64,000 nt of DNA. Origin: Lucinisca nassula. Taxonomy: Eukaryota > Mollusca > Bivalvia > Lucinida > Lucinidae. The stretch lies in NCBI GenBank assembly GCA_963580285.1, contig OY757024.1:118981345-119045344 (forward strand). Reading direction: 5' to 3'. This document shows, piece after piece, positions 20,176-30,356 of the stretch. Position numbers and translations under genes: made by a program. The notes beneath the pieces were generated by a model. The model saw nothing but the letters and a program-made list of their open reading frames with translations, was not told where the DNA came from and did no database searches. Every line of letters begins with the position of its first letter. The first letter of the stretch is position 1.

Positions 20176-20425
20176 AACCACTTTGGAACAGCCAGTTGAA
20201 AGTTTTTCACTGGGTTGTTGGGGCGGGGGGGGGGGGGTGGTCTCACTGGTGCAACATATCCGATAACATAAAAATCAAACTTCTACAGAGATAAAACAAC
20301 GCTGAGGAATCTTTAACATGAAATAACTTAAATACTGGAGCAAATTTACAACGACAGTTAGACTCCGAGGGACCCGACCAGAGACAGTGCATCAAATGAC
20401 AACCAACATTACCAACCTTTTTTAT
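20176..20425 (-). mobile_element. Diverged PLE 3'-region fragment
   Basis: The GGAACAGCCAGTTGAAA block through GTTAGACTCCGAGGGACCCG. Older than its neighbours by visible divergence. Contains a run of G at 20225-20238. Confidence 0.6.
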
Positions 20426-20436
20426 TAATAAATTAT

Positions 20437-21290
20437 AAGTGGAGGCAATGATCAGGAATCGATACAATTAACCCACAGCTCCCACCAGAGACACAAAACG
20501 TAAAGAAACAATAGACCCCAATGGAAACATCAACATCGAAAATCCAAAAAGACAGTTACTTTCCCATAAATTGATAATAATAAATATTAATAATTAATAA
20601 CCGACCGTATTCATTTAGTGCTAGTATTAATCTTTCATGTGACCTTCTTTTCCTGCGTAGGAATCAGTACTAAGCAATGTGGATAAAGTTTATTGCTCAA
20701 TGAAACAACACGTGGTGTTTGTGGGGGTCGAATTGGCTACCTTTCGATCTCAGATCCGATCCTTTACCACTGCACCACATATGGCTAATATGCTATCGAA
20801 AATAAAATAATATAAGCGACACAAACACCAAAAGACAAACCATTACAAAAGTAAACCGCGACAGAAGAACCGCCTTGGAACGGTCAGCAGAAACGAATTC
20901 CACTTAGGGGCTTAAATCGAGTTTACGTCACTACAGTCCTCGCCCCTACTTCCCTCGCCCTTACTTCGTTCCGTTCAAGCCTTTACGCTTAAACGGTCAT
21001 AGAATCTGAGGTCTGATCCATCGGCGTGCAATTAAAAAGGGAAGCAAAGTTATCAACTGTGATTAGGTTAACTACCATGCATGCTGTCTGCCGTATAATT
21101 TTTATGCTGTACCCAATCTATTTGTATCGAATAATAATTTTACGAAATTGGGCAATAAAGTCATTGAAAGTATATATTTGTCTGAATTTACGTACTAAGT
21201 CACCATACAATTCCGGTTCCGATTGAACATAGAATTTGGAAACTAAATCGAAATGACGCCTTTAAAACTTAGAGAAGGCTTTACTCGGAG
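20437..21290 (-). mobile_element. PLE tail B plus RT end, split by a SINE
   Basis: The 3' end is near 20437 (ATAAGTGGAGGCAATGATCA). The element is interrupted at 20578 by a SINE, resumes at 20785, lacks part of the 3' region near 20950, and ends in diverged RT C-terminal codons. Confidence 0.7.
20578..20784 (-). mobile_element. tRNA-derived SINE of a second family
   Basis: Reverse complement begins GCCATATGTGGTGCAGTGGT (A-box-like) and has AATTCGACCCCCAC (B-box-like). Then follow CATTGAGCAATAAACTTT and an AT-rich end with TTATTATTATCAATTTAT. It interrupts a PLE tail B. Target duplication not clear. Confidence 0.65.
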
Positions 21291-21838
21291 TCTAACTGTT
21301 GGTTTTCTTTTGATCAAGCAATCCTGTCGAGCCTCAAACTTGTTTCATCTCTGTAGTGTTTTTGATTTGTATGTTCTCGGAGTTGTTACATTGATGAGTT
21401 AGGAAGCCTTAATGCGGACTAAACAAAATTAGTGTTTACCGCGACAGAGGTAAGGGCGAGGATTATGGCCATGTAAAATCGATTCAAGCACCCCCCACCC
21501 AGTGGAATTCTTTCCACTGACCGTTCAAAGGCGTTCTTCTGTGGCGGTTTATTTATGTTGTTGTTTGTTACTTACTGTGTGTATCACTTGTGTCTTTTTT
21601 TATTTTGGTTGGCAATTTGGCTATTTTGTGAGACAGTAACTGTCCGTATGGCCTTCCATTGTTAAGGTTTCCATTATGGTCTGGTCGCTTCATGTTTGTG
21701 TTTCTTTCCCTTTGGTGTCTTTGATGGGTTGATTTGTTTGTTTGATTTTAGGTTTAACGTCCCCGTCAACACTGATGGGTGGAGTAAGTTAATTGTATTG
21801 ATTCCAGATCTTTGGTTTAGTTCTACTTTACGTAGTTT
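21291..21838 (+). mobile_element. PLE tail A, plus strand
   Basis: From AGTCTAACTGTTGGTTTTCT to the TTTAGTTCTACTTTA end. About 50 bp of the GTTTAACGTCCCCG repeat is inserted at 21730-21778, with TTGATGGGT-type sequence on both sides. Confidence 0.75.
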
Positions 21839-21848
21839 ATGATACTGG

Positions 21849-21984
21849 TAAATAAAAATCAAAAATGAGTTCCTTTAAGAGCAATGAAAGCATTCATAAG
21901 AAAGAAGATGGGTCATACTACGTAGTTTCGGCTAATAAAGCCTCATCAGTGACCCTGTAATGATCCGGCAAAGAAAGCAAGAAG
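21849..21984 (-). mobile_element. HHR-1 single insertion
   Basis: About 135 bp cleanly inserted into an RT fragment. It has the common 3' end (AATAAAAATC read on plus), one hammerhead, and about 30 bp beyond it (CTGTAATGATCCGGCAAAGA). It shows that this repeat moves as a short unit. Confidence 0.8.
21910..21955 (-). ncRNA. Hammerhead ribozyme, HHR-1 family
   Basis: Identical in stem I (GGGTCA/TGACCC), core, stem II and stem III to the copy at 12769. All core bases are intact. Confidence 0.86.
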
Positions 21985-22184
21985 AAACCCTGATTAAGAA
22001 GTTAAGCAGTCAACACTTTAAGCCAGTTCCATGATTAGACACTCTGGCAAATCATATTAATTGCAAAACGTTAACACCGTAGGATGCCATGCGAGGAACA
22101 TCCCCATCCAAGAAAGAAAACAAATGCAATTGCAACCTAGCTGTCACTATAGGTGACCAATGCCCCCCGTGGGAGCCAATTTCT

Positions 22185-22862
22185 GAGTTTTTTGCAAAAT
22201 TTCAAGAGATAATGCAGCCAAAAATATCAACAGAGCTATGGCTCTTGGCCAGAATGTATCCCTTGTGATGGTTAATAAGTGTGTGAAGTTTCATGGGGCT
22301 AGGTTAAATACTTTTGAAGTTATGGTCAAGGTTAAAGTTTTTGTGACGGACAGACAAACAAACAGACAACTGCAACATTTCAAATGGAGATAATTCAGCC
22401 ACATTAATAACAGAGTAATGGCCCTTGATCAGAATGTAGCCCTTGTGATGGTGAATAAGTGTGTGAAAAGTAGAAGTAAAACAAAGCTCAGGAATTGATA
22501 CAATTAACTTACTCCACCCATAAAAGACACCAAAGGGAAAGAAATACAAACATAAAGCGACCAGACCATAATGGAAACCTAAACAAAGGAAGGTCATATG
22601 GCCATCGAAAACCAAAAGATACAAGTGATACACACAGTAAGTAACAAACAACAACATAAATAAATCGCCACAGAAGAGCCGCCTTGGAACGGTCAGTGGA
22701 AGATTTCCACTGGGGGGGGGGGGGGGGGCTTAAATCGATTTTATGTGGCCACAATCCTCGCCCTTACTTCCGTGAAGTTTCATGGGGCTAGGTCAAATAC
22801 TTTTGAAGTTATGATAAAGGTTAAATTTTTTTGTGACGGACAGACAAACAAACAGACAAGCA
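22185..22862 (+). repeat. Dispersed repeat pair around a PLE tail
   Basis: GAAGTTTCATGGGGCTAGGT followed by GTGACGGACAGACAAACAAA occurs at about 22275-22366 and 22773-22862. A related stretch at 22380-22460 shares TTGATCAGAATGTAGCCCTT. Typical non-coding molluscan dispersed repeat. Confidence 0.65.
22463..22774 (-). mobile_element. PLE tail A with internal deletion
   Basis: Starts AAAAGTAGAAGTAAAACAAA, lacks the GGACAGTTACTTTCCCAC block, has a run of G at 22711-22728, and ends near CTTACTTCCGTG. Confidence 0.8.
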
Positions 22863-22969
22863 AATACTATATCCCCCACCCCCGAATCAAAGATTCTCGG
22901 TGGCTGGCAGAAAAACAAAACAACCACAAAAGTAGATTAATGCCCCCACAAGAAACATGTGGCGAAAAT

Positions 22970-24200
22970 CTTTAGTCGTTCAAGGGGATATAATTCTGCA
23001 ACAACAGGCCGGATCCTAGTCCCGTAACCTTTATGCACGGATCCAATGCATGACTGAACTTGTTGCAAGCTTCAATGCTCTGCATCATATACTGTAGGAG
23101 TAGGAGACAATAATTTACTGTTTAACATCCTATGCTACACGTCTGGCCAAAATGTTTAATACTTTCAAGAGGACATGATTCTGCAATAAGGGGCTGTATC
23201 AGAATCACGTAACCTTTATGCATAGATGATGGTGTTCAATGCATGTATGGACTGTGTTGCAAGTTTCCATGCACTGCATCAAAATAGAAGTGAAGTCAAT
23301 GATCAGGAATCGATACAATTAACCCACAGCTCCCATCAGAGTCACCAAAAGAAAATAAACACAAAAAATGAATAACTTGATCCTAATGGTAACATCCATA
23401 GCGGAAAGCTAAAAGGACAGTTACTTTCTCACAAAATGGCCAATTGGCTATCCTAAACAAACATAATAAGCGATACATACACTCAAATACAAACCATAAC
23501 AAAAATACCCCGCGACAGGAGAACCGCCTTGGAGCGGTCACTGAAACGAATTCCACCTGGAGAGGGGGGGAGGGGGGGGGGTCAAACTAGTTTACGCGGC
23601 CGCTATCCTCGCCCTTACTTCCTTCGCGATTTATACAAATACTTGTTCAGTCCGCATGAAGGGCGTTCAAGGGGACATATCTCCGAAACAAGGGGCTGGA
23701 TCAGAATCCTGTTTCCTGTATGCACATTTACAGTTCAAGGCATGTTTGAACTGTGTTGCAAGTTTCAATGTTCGGCTTCAAATACTTTGTGTGAATTTGG
23801 AGAGAACAGTACTTTTTAACTTCCTATGCTACACATATGGCCAAACTGGTTAGTCGTTCGAGGGGACATAATTCTGCAACAAGGGGCTTGATCAGAATCT
23901 TGTTTCCTTTATGCACACGTAATATTTTTTTTTTTTTTTTTTTTTTTATGAACTGTGTTGCAAGTTTCAATGTTCTGCAACAAATACCGTAAGAATTGCA
24001 CAGACCAAAAATAGTACTACTTAACATTCTATGCTACACATATGGTCAATGTGTTCAAGTCATTCAAAGGGACTTGATTCTGCAATAAGGGGCTGGATCC
24101 GAATCCTGTTACCTTTATGCACATGTCCAATGCGTGTATGAACTATGTTGCAAATTTCAATGCACTGCATCAAATACTGTAGGAGGATTTCGGAGAAAAG
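22970..24200 (+). repeat. Satellite-like tandem array, about 190-bp units
   Basis: GGGGACATAATTCTGCAACA-type units recur at about 22982, 23165, 23678, 23865 and 24068, each followed by GTAACCTTTATGCAC, GTTGCAAGTTTCAATG and a CTATGCTACAC block. Divergence is moderate. The array is split by a PLE tail B copy at 23285-23662. Confidence 0.8.
23285..23662 (-). mobile_element. PLE tail B inserted in satellite
   Basis: From AAATAGAAGTGAAGTCAATG to TTCAGTCCGCATGAAGG. It interrupts a satellite unit and lacks the RT. Poly-G tracts lie near 23568-23580. Confidence 0.75.
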
Positions 24201-24598
24201 TGTAGTACTACAAAGGGTGACTTACGTACATACATACTTAGGTACAGACAAAGACATAACTACATGCCACTCCCCACTTCGTGGAGGGGCATACAACAGG
24301 TATAACTCTACAGAAATTTTCTTGTTCTATAAAGGCTGAAATAATCAACGTACATGCAACGAAATGAGAACCTATAATTTTAAAACAGTTAAACTATCAT
24401 GCTCATGAAAAATGGTGTATGGGAACAGGCAAACATTCTAATGGAATGTTCGAAAAAAAAAACAATCATCTTTCTTTGGCATACTGAAGAAATAAACTAG
24501 TATCCAGACTCAAATTGTGATATTTATTTATTGTACACTTGAAAACTCTTAACTTGAAGATATGCATCAAAATGCAATTGTGAAAACAAATGCAATTA
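24201..24598. other. No gene seen
   Basis: AT-rich spacer with no motif recognised. Confidence 0.4.
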
Positions 24599-24988
24599 CA
24601 GAGGACCCGCGTTATAACGACATCCGTTATAACGGCAAAACTCGTTATAACGACAATTTCAATGGAAGGAATTCTTAGCTCAAGGTTTAGCCTCGATTCC
24701 GAGCGGCTTGGGCTTTCCTCTGGTTGGAAATGCCCAAATAGAATCCATTGTCATGAACATTTCTTGTAATTTAATACTTCAAGAAACAGATGTTACAGAA
24801 ATTTGTTAGAATCGCCTCATCGAGGCGATTCTAACAAATGTCTATAACATTTGTTTCTTGGAGTAATAATGGGGAAAAGTCCTTTTATGATCTATCCTAA
24901 TCCCAACTGGGATTCTTTATAACGGCAAATTCATTATAACGGCACAATAATAGGGAACAGACACTGTCGTTATAACGCGGGTCATCTG
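24599..24988. mobile_element. Pogo/Tc1-like MITE with TA target duplication
   Basis: Terminal inverted repeats CAGAGGACCCGCGTTATAAC (left) and the mirror of CAGATGACCCGCGTTATAAC (right), flanked by TA on both sides. The GTTATAAC octamer recurs near both ends, as transposase-binding subterminal repeats do. The centre holds a long hairpin: GTTAGAATCGCCTC and its complement, within arms GAAACAGATGTTA/AACATTTGTTTC. No ORF. The hairpin core is nearly the same as that of hpMITE although the ends differ. Confidence 0.85.
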
Positions 24989-25135
24989 TACAATAGTTCC
25001 GCACGTAACATGCAATGCAGATTTCCCCATTTTAAGTGCGAAAATAGTGTAACTTTATTTTAAAGAATTATAAAAATCCGTTTCAGATCATATGTTTAAA
25101 ATATAATCTTACCTAAAATTTTAATTTTACTTATT

Positions 25136-25202
25136 TTGGTTTCTCTGATGGGAGCTGTGGGTTAATTGTATCGATTCTTGACCATTGTCTCCACTTCTAT
25201 TA
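25136..25202 (+). mobile_element. PLE tail B, terminal 65 bp only
   Basis: GGTTTCTCTGATGGGAGCTG to TGTCTCCACTTCTATT. Extremely 5'-truncated. The rest of 24991-25497 holds no recognised feature. Confidence 0.7.
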
Positions 25203-25497
25203 TTTTACTATTTGGGAACCTGACTATTTCTTGTTGCTGTATACAAAAAAAAAAAACAGTTTGTTTCTCCTGGAAAAAAATAAAATATTAAAGTTACAAC
25301 AGTTTCGCTTATAGGTGGCGATTGGCTTTTCACCGTAGGTTCATGCTTCGTCTGATGTTCTTGTGTGTGCGTCAATGTCGCTTACTTTCTTCAGGTAACT
25401 TAATATGTTTGCGTTCATTGATTGTAGCCTATCCTGAGTTATATTTTCGTACTAGTTTCAATAATCTAATCCGAACTAATTTGCACTCTAATCCGAA

Positions 25498-25825
25498 CAT
25501 CACGAAACCACGCCTATAAAATTTTGCCCCCCACCCCCCCTTGAACACCACTTTTATATAGTAAACTTGGGGTTTATAGGGGTAAACCCTTTTTATCTTA
25601 TTTCTGCTATAAAACATAGATTGTGGGTACTCATTAGAACCGCCTCGATGAGGCGGTTCTAAAGAGTAGCCACAATCTATATTTGATCGAGGCGGTTCTA
25701 ACGGGTACCCACAATCTATATTTTAGAGCAGAAATAAGAAAAATATCACACGTTGTCTTCTTAATAATTTCATTTTTTCGGCGATAACGGTTACAATATA
25801 TTTGTATTGGAATGTTTTCGTAATG
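25498..25825. mobile_element. hpMITE next to a host splice donor
   Basis: Ends CATCACGAAACCACGCC and TTTTCGTAATG. The central hairpin GTACTCATTAGAACCGCCTC plus complement is followed by a second partial arm (25686-25712). Its right end is 21 bp from the splice donor of the CUB exon at 25847. Confidence 0.85.
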
Positions 25826-25846
25826 ATGAGTTTGTGTTTCACTTAC

Positions 25847-26043
25847 CAACAATCCATCTCTCGAACAGTTTAAAGACATTTCTATATCGATGTAGTCCAA
25901 TTGGAATCTAATAACATAGTCTACTTGGACTTCAATTCTCCATAGTATAGCAAGGCTATGATCATAAAATCCGTCTCCATCCAAGTCTGGCGATGAAATA
26001 CTTCCATTCCCTCTTTTAATCACATGTATTGGTTCTGTGTCGC
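25847..26043 (-). CDS. Host gene exon: first half of a CUB domain
   Basis: A 197-nt exon between acceptor TTTATATAACAG and donor GTAAGTG. It encodes GNGSISSPDLDGDGFYDHSL, then AILWRIEVQVDYVIRFQLDY and a Cys in SLNCSRDGLL. The pattern (S-I-x-S-P-x-x-x-x-x-x-Y, then W-x-I, then strands ending before C-x-x-D) is the N-terminal half of a CUB domain. It starts in phase 1 and ends in phase 0, matching the Kringle exon upstream and the exon at 667-835 downstream. The usual first Cys pair is not evident here, so this may be a CUB variant with a single disulfide. Confidence 0.8.
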
Positions 26044-26069
26044 CTGTTATATAAAAGATTTTACATGAG

Positions 26070-26420
26070 TGTTCATGTATTATTGAATTAATTAAACGAG
26101 TTGAGGAAAAGGGATAAAATGCGAGGCTCATTTTATTCATTTTAGGGATAAAATGCGAGGCTCATTTTATCCCTTTTCCACAACGAGTTTAATAAATTCA
26201 GTAATATATGAGTACGAAAGCCTCGCATGTTATCCCCTTTCCTCAACCCGTTCAATAAATTCAGTAATATATGAGTACGAAAGCCTCGCATGTTATCCCC
26301 TTTCCTCAACCCGTTCAATAAATTCAATAATATATGAGTACGAAAGCCTCGCATGTTATCCCCTTTCCTCAACCCGTTCAATAAATTCAATAATACATGA
26401 GTACGAATGCAGGATTCTCT
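26070..26420. repeat. 63-bp minisatellite with an inverted first unit
   Basis: CCTCGCATGTTATCCCCTTT units begin at 26221, 26284 and 26347 (period 63). The leftmost units (26075-26205) are in opposite orientation, forming an inverted repeat around GATAAAATGCGAGGCTCATT. Because 63 is a multiple of three, both strands show long but meaningless open frames. It lies just upstream of the CUB exon acceptor. Confidence 0.88.
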
Positions 26421-26929
26421 TTATCATATAGCATTTAAAACGCAATTCTTATCCACGATTGTTTACAAAAATGTCAATATTCCGCAATTAGTAAACGCAG
26501 AGTCGTTAAGGACGTCGTACATGTAACGTTACGGGGCGTATCTAGCTGATTTGCATATTTGATCCACTATGAACTTTAGAAAATATTACATGGCGTTATT
26601 ACAGTCTCAGCTCTCAAATGCGACGTCATATGATAAATACAATTTCTTCACGATAACACACCCTTGTGACATAGTGTATTTTTTCACATCTCAAAAATGG
26701 CTACTTTTATGATAAAAGTACATGATATTTTTCTCATTTATACTGCAAATAAGGCGTAACTATACCAAATTTAGTGACACAGAGGCCTTTCTGTTATATA
26801 ATCTTCATCAGTGTGTCTCAACCCAAAGTTATGAAACCGAAACAGATGATGGACAAGTACCGGCAAACACAGCACATCCCCCCTCCGAGCACACACCGAC
26901 CGACGCAGATCATGAGACAGGTCAACTAC
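26421..26929. other. No gene recognised
   Basis: Includes CCCCCTCCGAGCACACACCG and other unique text. Open frames at 26722-26977 have no domain or convincing splice sites. Confidence 0.4.
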
Positions 26930-27071
26930 TGCAAACGTAGGTTGTGGGTTCTCGTTAGAACCGCCTCAATGAGATAATAAAAAAATGTTTACCCCCTTAA
27001 ACCCCAGTTTTCTCTTTACAAAGTAAATGGGGTTTAGTGGGGTGTTCATTTCACGGACTTGTTCGAGTGAT
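26930..27071. mobile_element. hpMITE, partial
   Basis: One hairpin arm (GTTCTCGTTAGAACCGCCTC) joins directly to the ACCCCCTTAAACCCCAG / GGGGTTTAGTGGGG stem. The second arm is deleted. Ends near TTCGAGTGAT. Confidence 0.7.
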
Positions 27072-27619
27072 AAATACAAATATGTCAAGATAAAGCATTT
27101 TCATTAGGAAACAATTAAGATAAGCTGCTACGGATTTTTCCAGAGAAAACTAGAAAGACAACAATCCCACGCTTCCCCCCCCCCCAACCCACACACACAC
27201 AAGAGAGCCAAAAAGACACTTGTTCGCTCACCTGCGGGTCACTGTCTCGAGTATATTCTATTGTTAGCTTTGATGGTCATCTTGTTCATCAGAAGAGTGA
27301 TTTTAGCTTATCTGGTAGCGAGTAACCTAGGCAACATTCCGGTGAACTTTGAATTTTCCGTTTGAATCAAATTTACAATAGTTCTCAATTTTAAGCTCCG
27401 TTGGCCTTTTTGATGATCGGAGTGGGATCGTTTTAGCCTTTTTTTTTTGGTAGAGGGTCATCTAAGCAACAGTGTCGCAACACTAGTACTGGTAAACCGC
27501 TTAGAGGATCTAAGCCGGTCCAGGAACCGCGGTGCGAGGCGGACCGTCCATGCTAATAAACACTATTGGTTTCATTGGGCGACAGGGCTTGAGATGTCAT
27601 TTCATCGCAATGTCGGGTA

Positions 27620-27723
27620 TAATAAAAATCAAAAATTAGTTCCTTTAAGAGCAATGAAAACATTCATAAGAAAGAAGATGGGTCATACTACGTAGTTTCG
27701 GCTAATAAAGCCTCATCAGTGAC
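27620..27723 (-). mobile_element. HHR-1 single insertion, 5'-truncated
   Basis: About 104 bp. The sense strand starts inside stem I (GTCACTGATGAGG) and ends at the common TTTTTATTA terminus. The truncation leaves only four pairs of stem I. Confidence 0.8.
27680..27723 (-). ncRNA. Hammerhead ribozyme, HHR-1 family, stem I shortened
   Basis: Core CTGATGA and GAAA and stems II and III are intact; stem I retains GTCA/TGAC only. Probably weak or inactive. Confidence 0.75.
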
Positions 27724-27842
27724 AAGTCCCACAAAATTGGAAGCGACGTCTCCAAAATGACCTTTACAGTGTTGACGGGGACGTTAAACCTCAAATCAAA
27801 CAAAAACAAAAACCTGCCAACATGGTTTATTTAGAGAAAGTT

Positions 27843-29006
27843 GGATGCACAGGGGCAATGATCCGGAATCGATACAATCAACCCACAGCCCCTCGCAGAT
27901 ATACCAAAGGGATTGAAACACAAACAGGAAACAACAGACCTAATCAATAGCGGAAAGCCAAAAGGACAGCCACTTCCCCACAAAATGGCCAATAGGCTAT
28001 CCAAAATTAAATAATTATAGGCGACACAAACACTGAAAGACATACCACAACAAAAACAAAACGCGATAGAAAAACCGCCCTGGAACGGCCAGAGGAAACG
28101 AACTCCACCGGGGGGCTCAAATCGATCCCACGCGGCCACAATCCCCGCCCCCACCTCCGTCGCGATTTAGATGATTTGTTCATTCCGCATCAAGGCCTCC
28201 CAACTCATCAGTGCAACATCTCCGTGAACATAACTAATCAAACAACCACTGAGATGAAACAACGGCGAGGACTCGACAGCAAGAAACCACTGAAATGCTG
28301 GAGCAAAAAAAAAAAAAACAGCAGTTAGACTCCGATTGGCCCGACCAGAGATAAAGCATCAGGCACCAACCAGCATTACCTTGAACTAGATCTCTCTAAT
28401 TCTCAATAAGCCCCCTCGCCGGAACCGTCATAGAATCTGAGGCCTGACCCACCTGCGTGCAATTAAAGAGGGAAGCAAAGTTGTCAACCGTGATTAGGTT
28501 AATTACCATACATGCAGTCTGTCGTATAACATTTATGTTATACCCAATCTTTTTATATCGAAGAATGATTTTACGAAATTGGGTGCTGAAGTCTTTGCGG
28601 TCATATATGTTTCTGAATTTATATACTAAGTCACCATAAAATTCGGGTTCCGATAGACCTTGTTGCAGAAGAGATTTAAGTCCAATATTGAATTTTGAAA
28701 TTAAATGGTTATGACGTCTATACAATTTTGAAAAGGCTTTGTGTAGTTTATGGTACCGATAACCCTGATTAAGAAGTTTAGTCGTTAACAATTTATTACG
28801 AGTGTTGAAGTCAGTTACATGACTAAACACTCTTGCAAATCGAATTGGCGCACGAGGAACATCACCATCCAAAAAAGGAAAAAATACAATCTCAGAATCT
28901 AAATCATGGTGTTTATGATACATTTTACAAGAAACAAACCCATCTGCAATAGATAGATGTAAATCCAAAAACGGGGCCTCGGTATTATAAGAATTGGCTT
29001 TATTTA
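27843..29006 (-). mobile_element. PLE copy: tail B plus C-terminal RT
   Basis: The GGGGCAATGATCCGGAATCG end is followed by a GC-shifted 3' region (many C where other copies have T). Then comes an open RT segment (28396-28968) with LHLSIADGFVSCK to the C-terminus. The catalytic motifs are truncated away, and the segment encoding YGVYISQL is deleted. Confidence 0.8.
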
Positions 29007-29250
29007 ACTTCGGTTTATTTTTGTTATGGTTTGTCTTGGGCTGTTTGTGTCGCTTAATATTATTTTGGATAGCTGATTGGCCATTTTGGGGGAAAGTAAC
29101 TGTCCTTTTGGCTTTCCGCCATTGATGTTTCCATTAGGGTCTGTTATTTCATGTTTGTGTTTCTATCTCTTTGGTGTCTCTGATGGGAGCTGTGGGTTAA
29201 TAATTTATTGTATCGATTCTTGATCATTGCCTCCACTTCTACTTAGTCCT
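29007..29250 (+). mobile_element. PLE tail B, plus strand
   Basis: Begins CGGTTTATTTTTGTTATGG immediately at the truncated 5' end of the preceding minus-strand copy, and ends CATTGCCTCCACTTCTACTT. Confidence 0.8.
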
Positions 29251-29377
29251 GCTAAGCGGTTTATCAGAACTCATAGGTTGAACCACCATGCAGCCCATCT
29301 ATTTCACCAAAGCCCCGATGGACGGGGGGCAAAATGTGCCAGTTAATATGTGTATAACAGTTACAGGATACAAATAA

Positions 29378-29928
29378 GGATGCTCTGTCTCTAGTCGGGC
29401 CCATCGGAGTCTAACTGTTGGTTTTCTTTTGCTCCAGCATTTCAGTGGTTTCTTGCTGTCGAGTCCTCACCGTTGTCTCACCTCTGTGGTTCTTTGATTT
29501 TTGTGTTCACGGAGATGTTGCACTGATGAGTTAGGAGGCCTTCATGCGGACTGAACAAATTATTTGTCTTAATCGCGACAGAAGTAGAGGGCGAGGATTG
29601 TGGCCACGTAAAATCGATTTAAGCCCCCCAGTTGAAATCTTCCACTGACCGTTCCAAGGCGGCTCTTCTGTGGCGATTTATTTATGTTGTTGTTTGTTAC
29701 TTACTGTGTGTGTCACTTGTGTCTTTTAATTTTGGATGGCCATATGGCCATTTTGTGGGAAAGTAACTGTCCTTATGGCCTTCCTTTGTTTAGGTTTCCA
29801 TTATGGTCTGGTCGCTTAATGTTTGTATTTCTTTCCCTTTGGTGTCTTTTATGGGTGGAGTAAGTTAATTGTATCAATTCCTGATCTTTGTTTTACTTCT
29901 ACTTTTCACAACACACTCGCTCCTTTCA
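29378..29928 (+). mobile_element. PLE tail A, plus strand
   Basis: Nearly complete tail from GTCGGGCCCATCGGAGTC to TTTTACTTCTACTTTTC. Contains the two strong palindromes of the tail, CAGTTGAAATCTTCCACTG (imperfect) and ATGGCCATATGGCCAT. Confidence 0.85.
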
Positions 29929-30099
29929 TTTCGCATTCAAGGTTAATTTTTTATTTAACATTCTAAGTTAACTTTACGAAAAAAATCTGCCAACATCATG
30001 TATTCCACGAATATATGTTGGGTTTTTTCAAGCGTGAGAGCAATCATGCATGTACACGTGATAAACTTAAGGTAGCTTTCCGGTATTAACCGGTAATGG

Positions 30100-30356
30100 C
30101 CGTTTGCTCTTCTGTCGTGGTTTATTTTTGTTATCTATATAATGGTTCGTATTTGGGTGTTTGTGTGGCTTACATTATTTATGGATAGCCCATTGGCTAT
30201 TTTTTTGGAAAGTAACTGTCCTTTTGGCTTTCCGCTGTTGATGTTACAATTAGGGTCTGTTGTTTCATGTTTAGGTTTCTTTTTCTTTGGTGTCTCTGAT
30301 GGGAGCTGTGGGTTAATTGTATCGATTCCTAATCATTGCCTTCACTTCTACTTTAA
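30100..30356 (+). mobile_element. PLE tail B, plus strand
   Basis: GCTCTTCTGTCGTGGTTTAT to CATTGCCTTCACTTCTACTT. 5'-truncated. 30357-30984 beyond it contains unique sequence without a recognised exon. Confidence 0.75.

Larger units (their letters stand above)
21839..22118 (-). pseudogene. PLE-A RT fragment split by a ribozyme element
   Basis: Minus-strand codons for the YRYHKL region flank an insertion: the left part ends GATACTGGTA and the right part starts ACCCTGATTAAGAAG, which are contiguous in other copies. The RT frame itself is decayed. Confidence 0.75.
27465..27810 (+). repeat. GTTTAACGTCCC repeat split by an HHR-1 insertion
   Basis: Same family as 12194-12450. The text AATGTCGG / AAGTCCCACAAAATTGGAAG is interrupted at 27620-27723. 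Confidence 0.7.

Noticed and set aside
19647..20246. N-terminal proline-rich part of the 199-residue frame (MRPPPPPRPNN) as a fusion domain
   Set aside because: It is translation of a poly-G/C run in an adjoining PLE fragment.
26142..26431. Long open frames on both strands as a repetitive protein
   Set aside because: They follow from a 63-bp minisatellite whose unit is a multiple of three; no start context or splice signals.
29517..29560. CTGATGAG motif in every PLE tail, resembling a hammerhead core
   Set aside because: No GAAA at the right distance (only GAAC), no stem II, and flanks do not pair as stem I. The resemblance is chance, though the block recurs many times.
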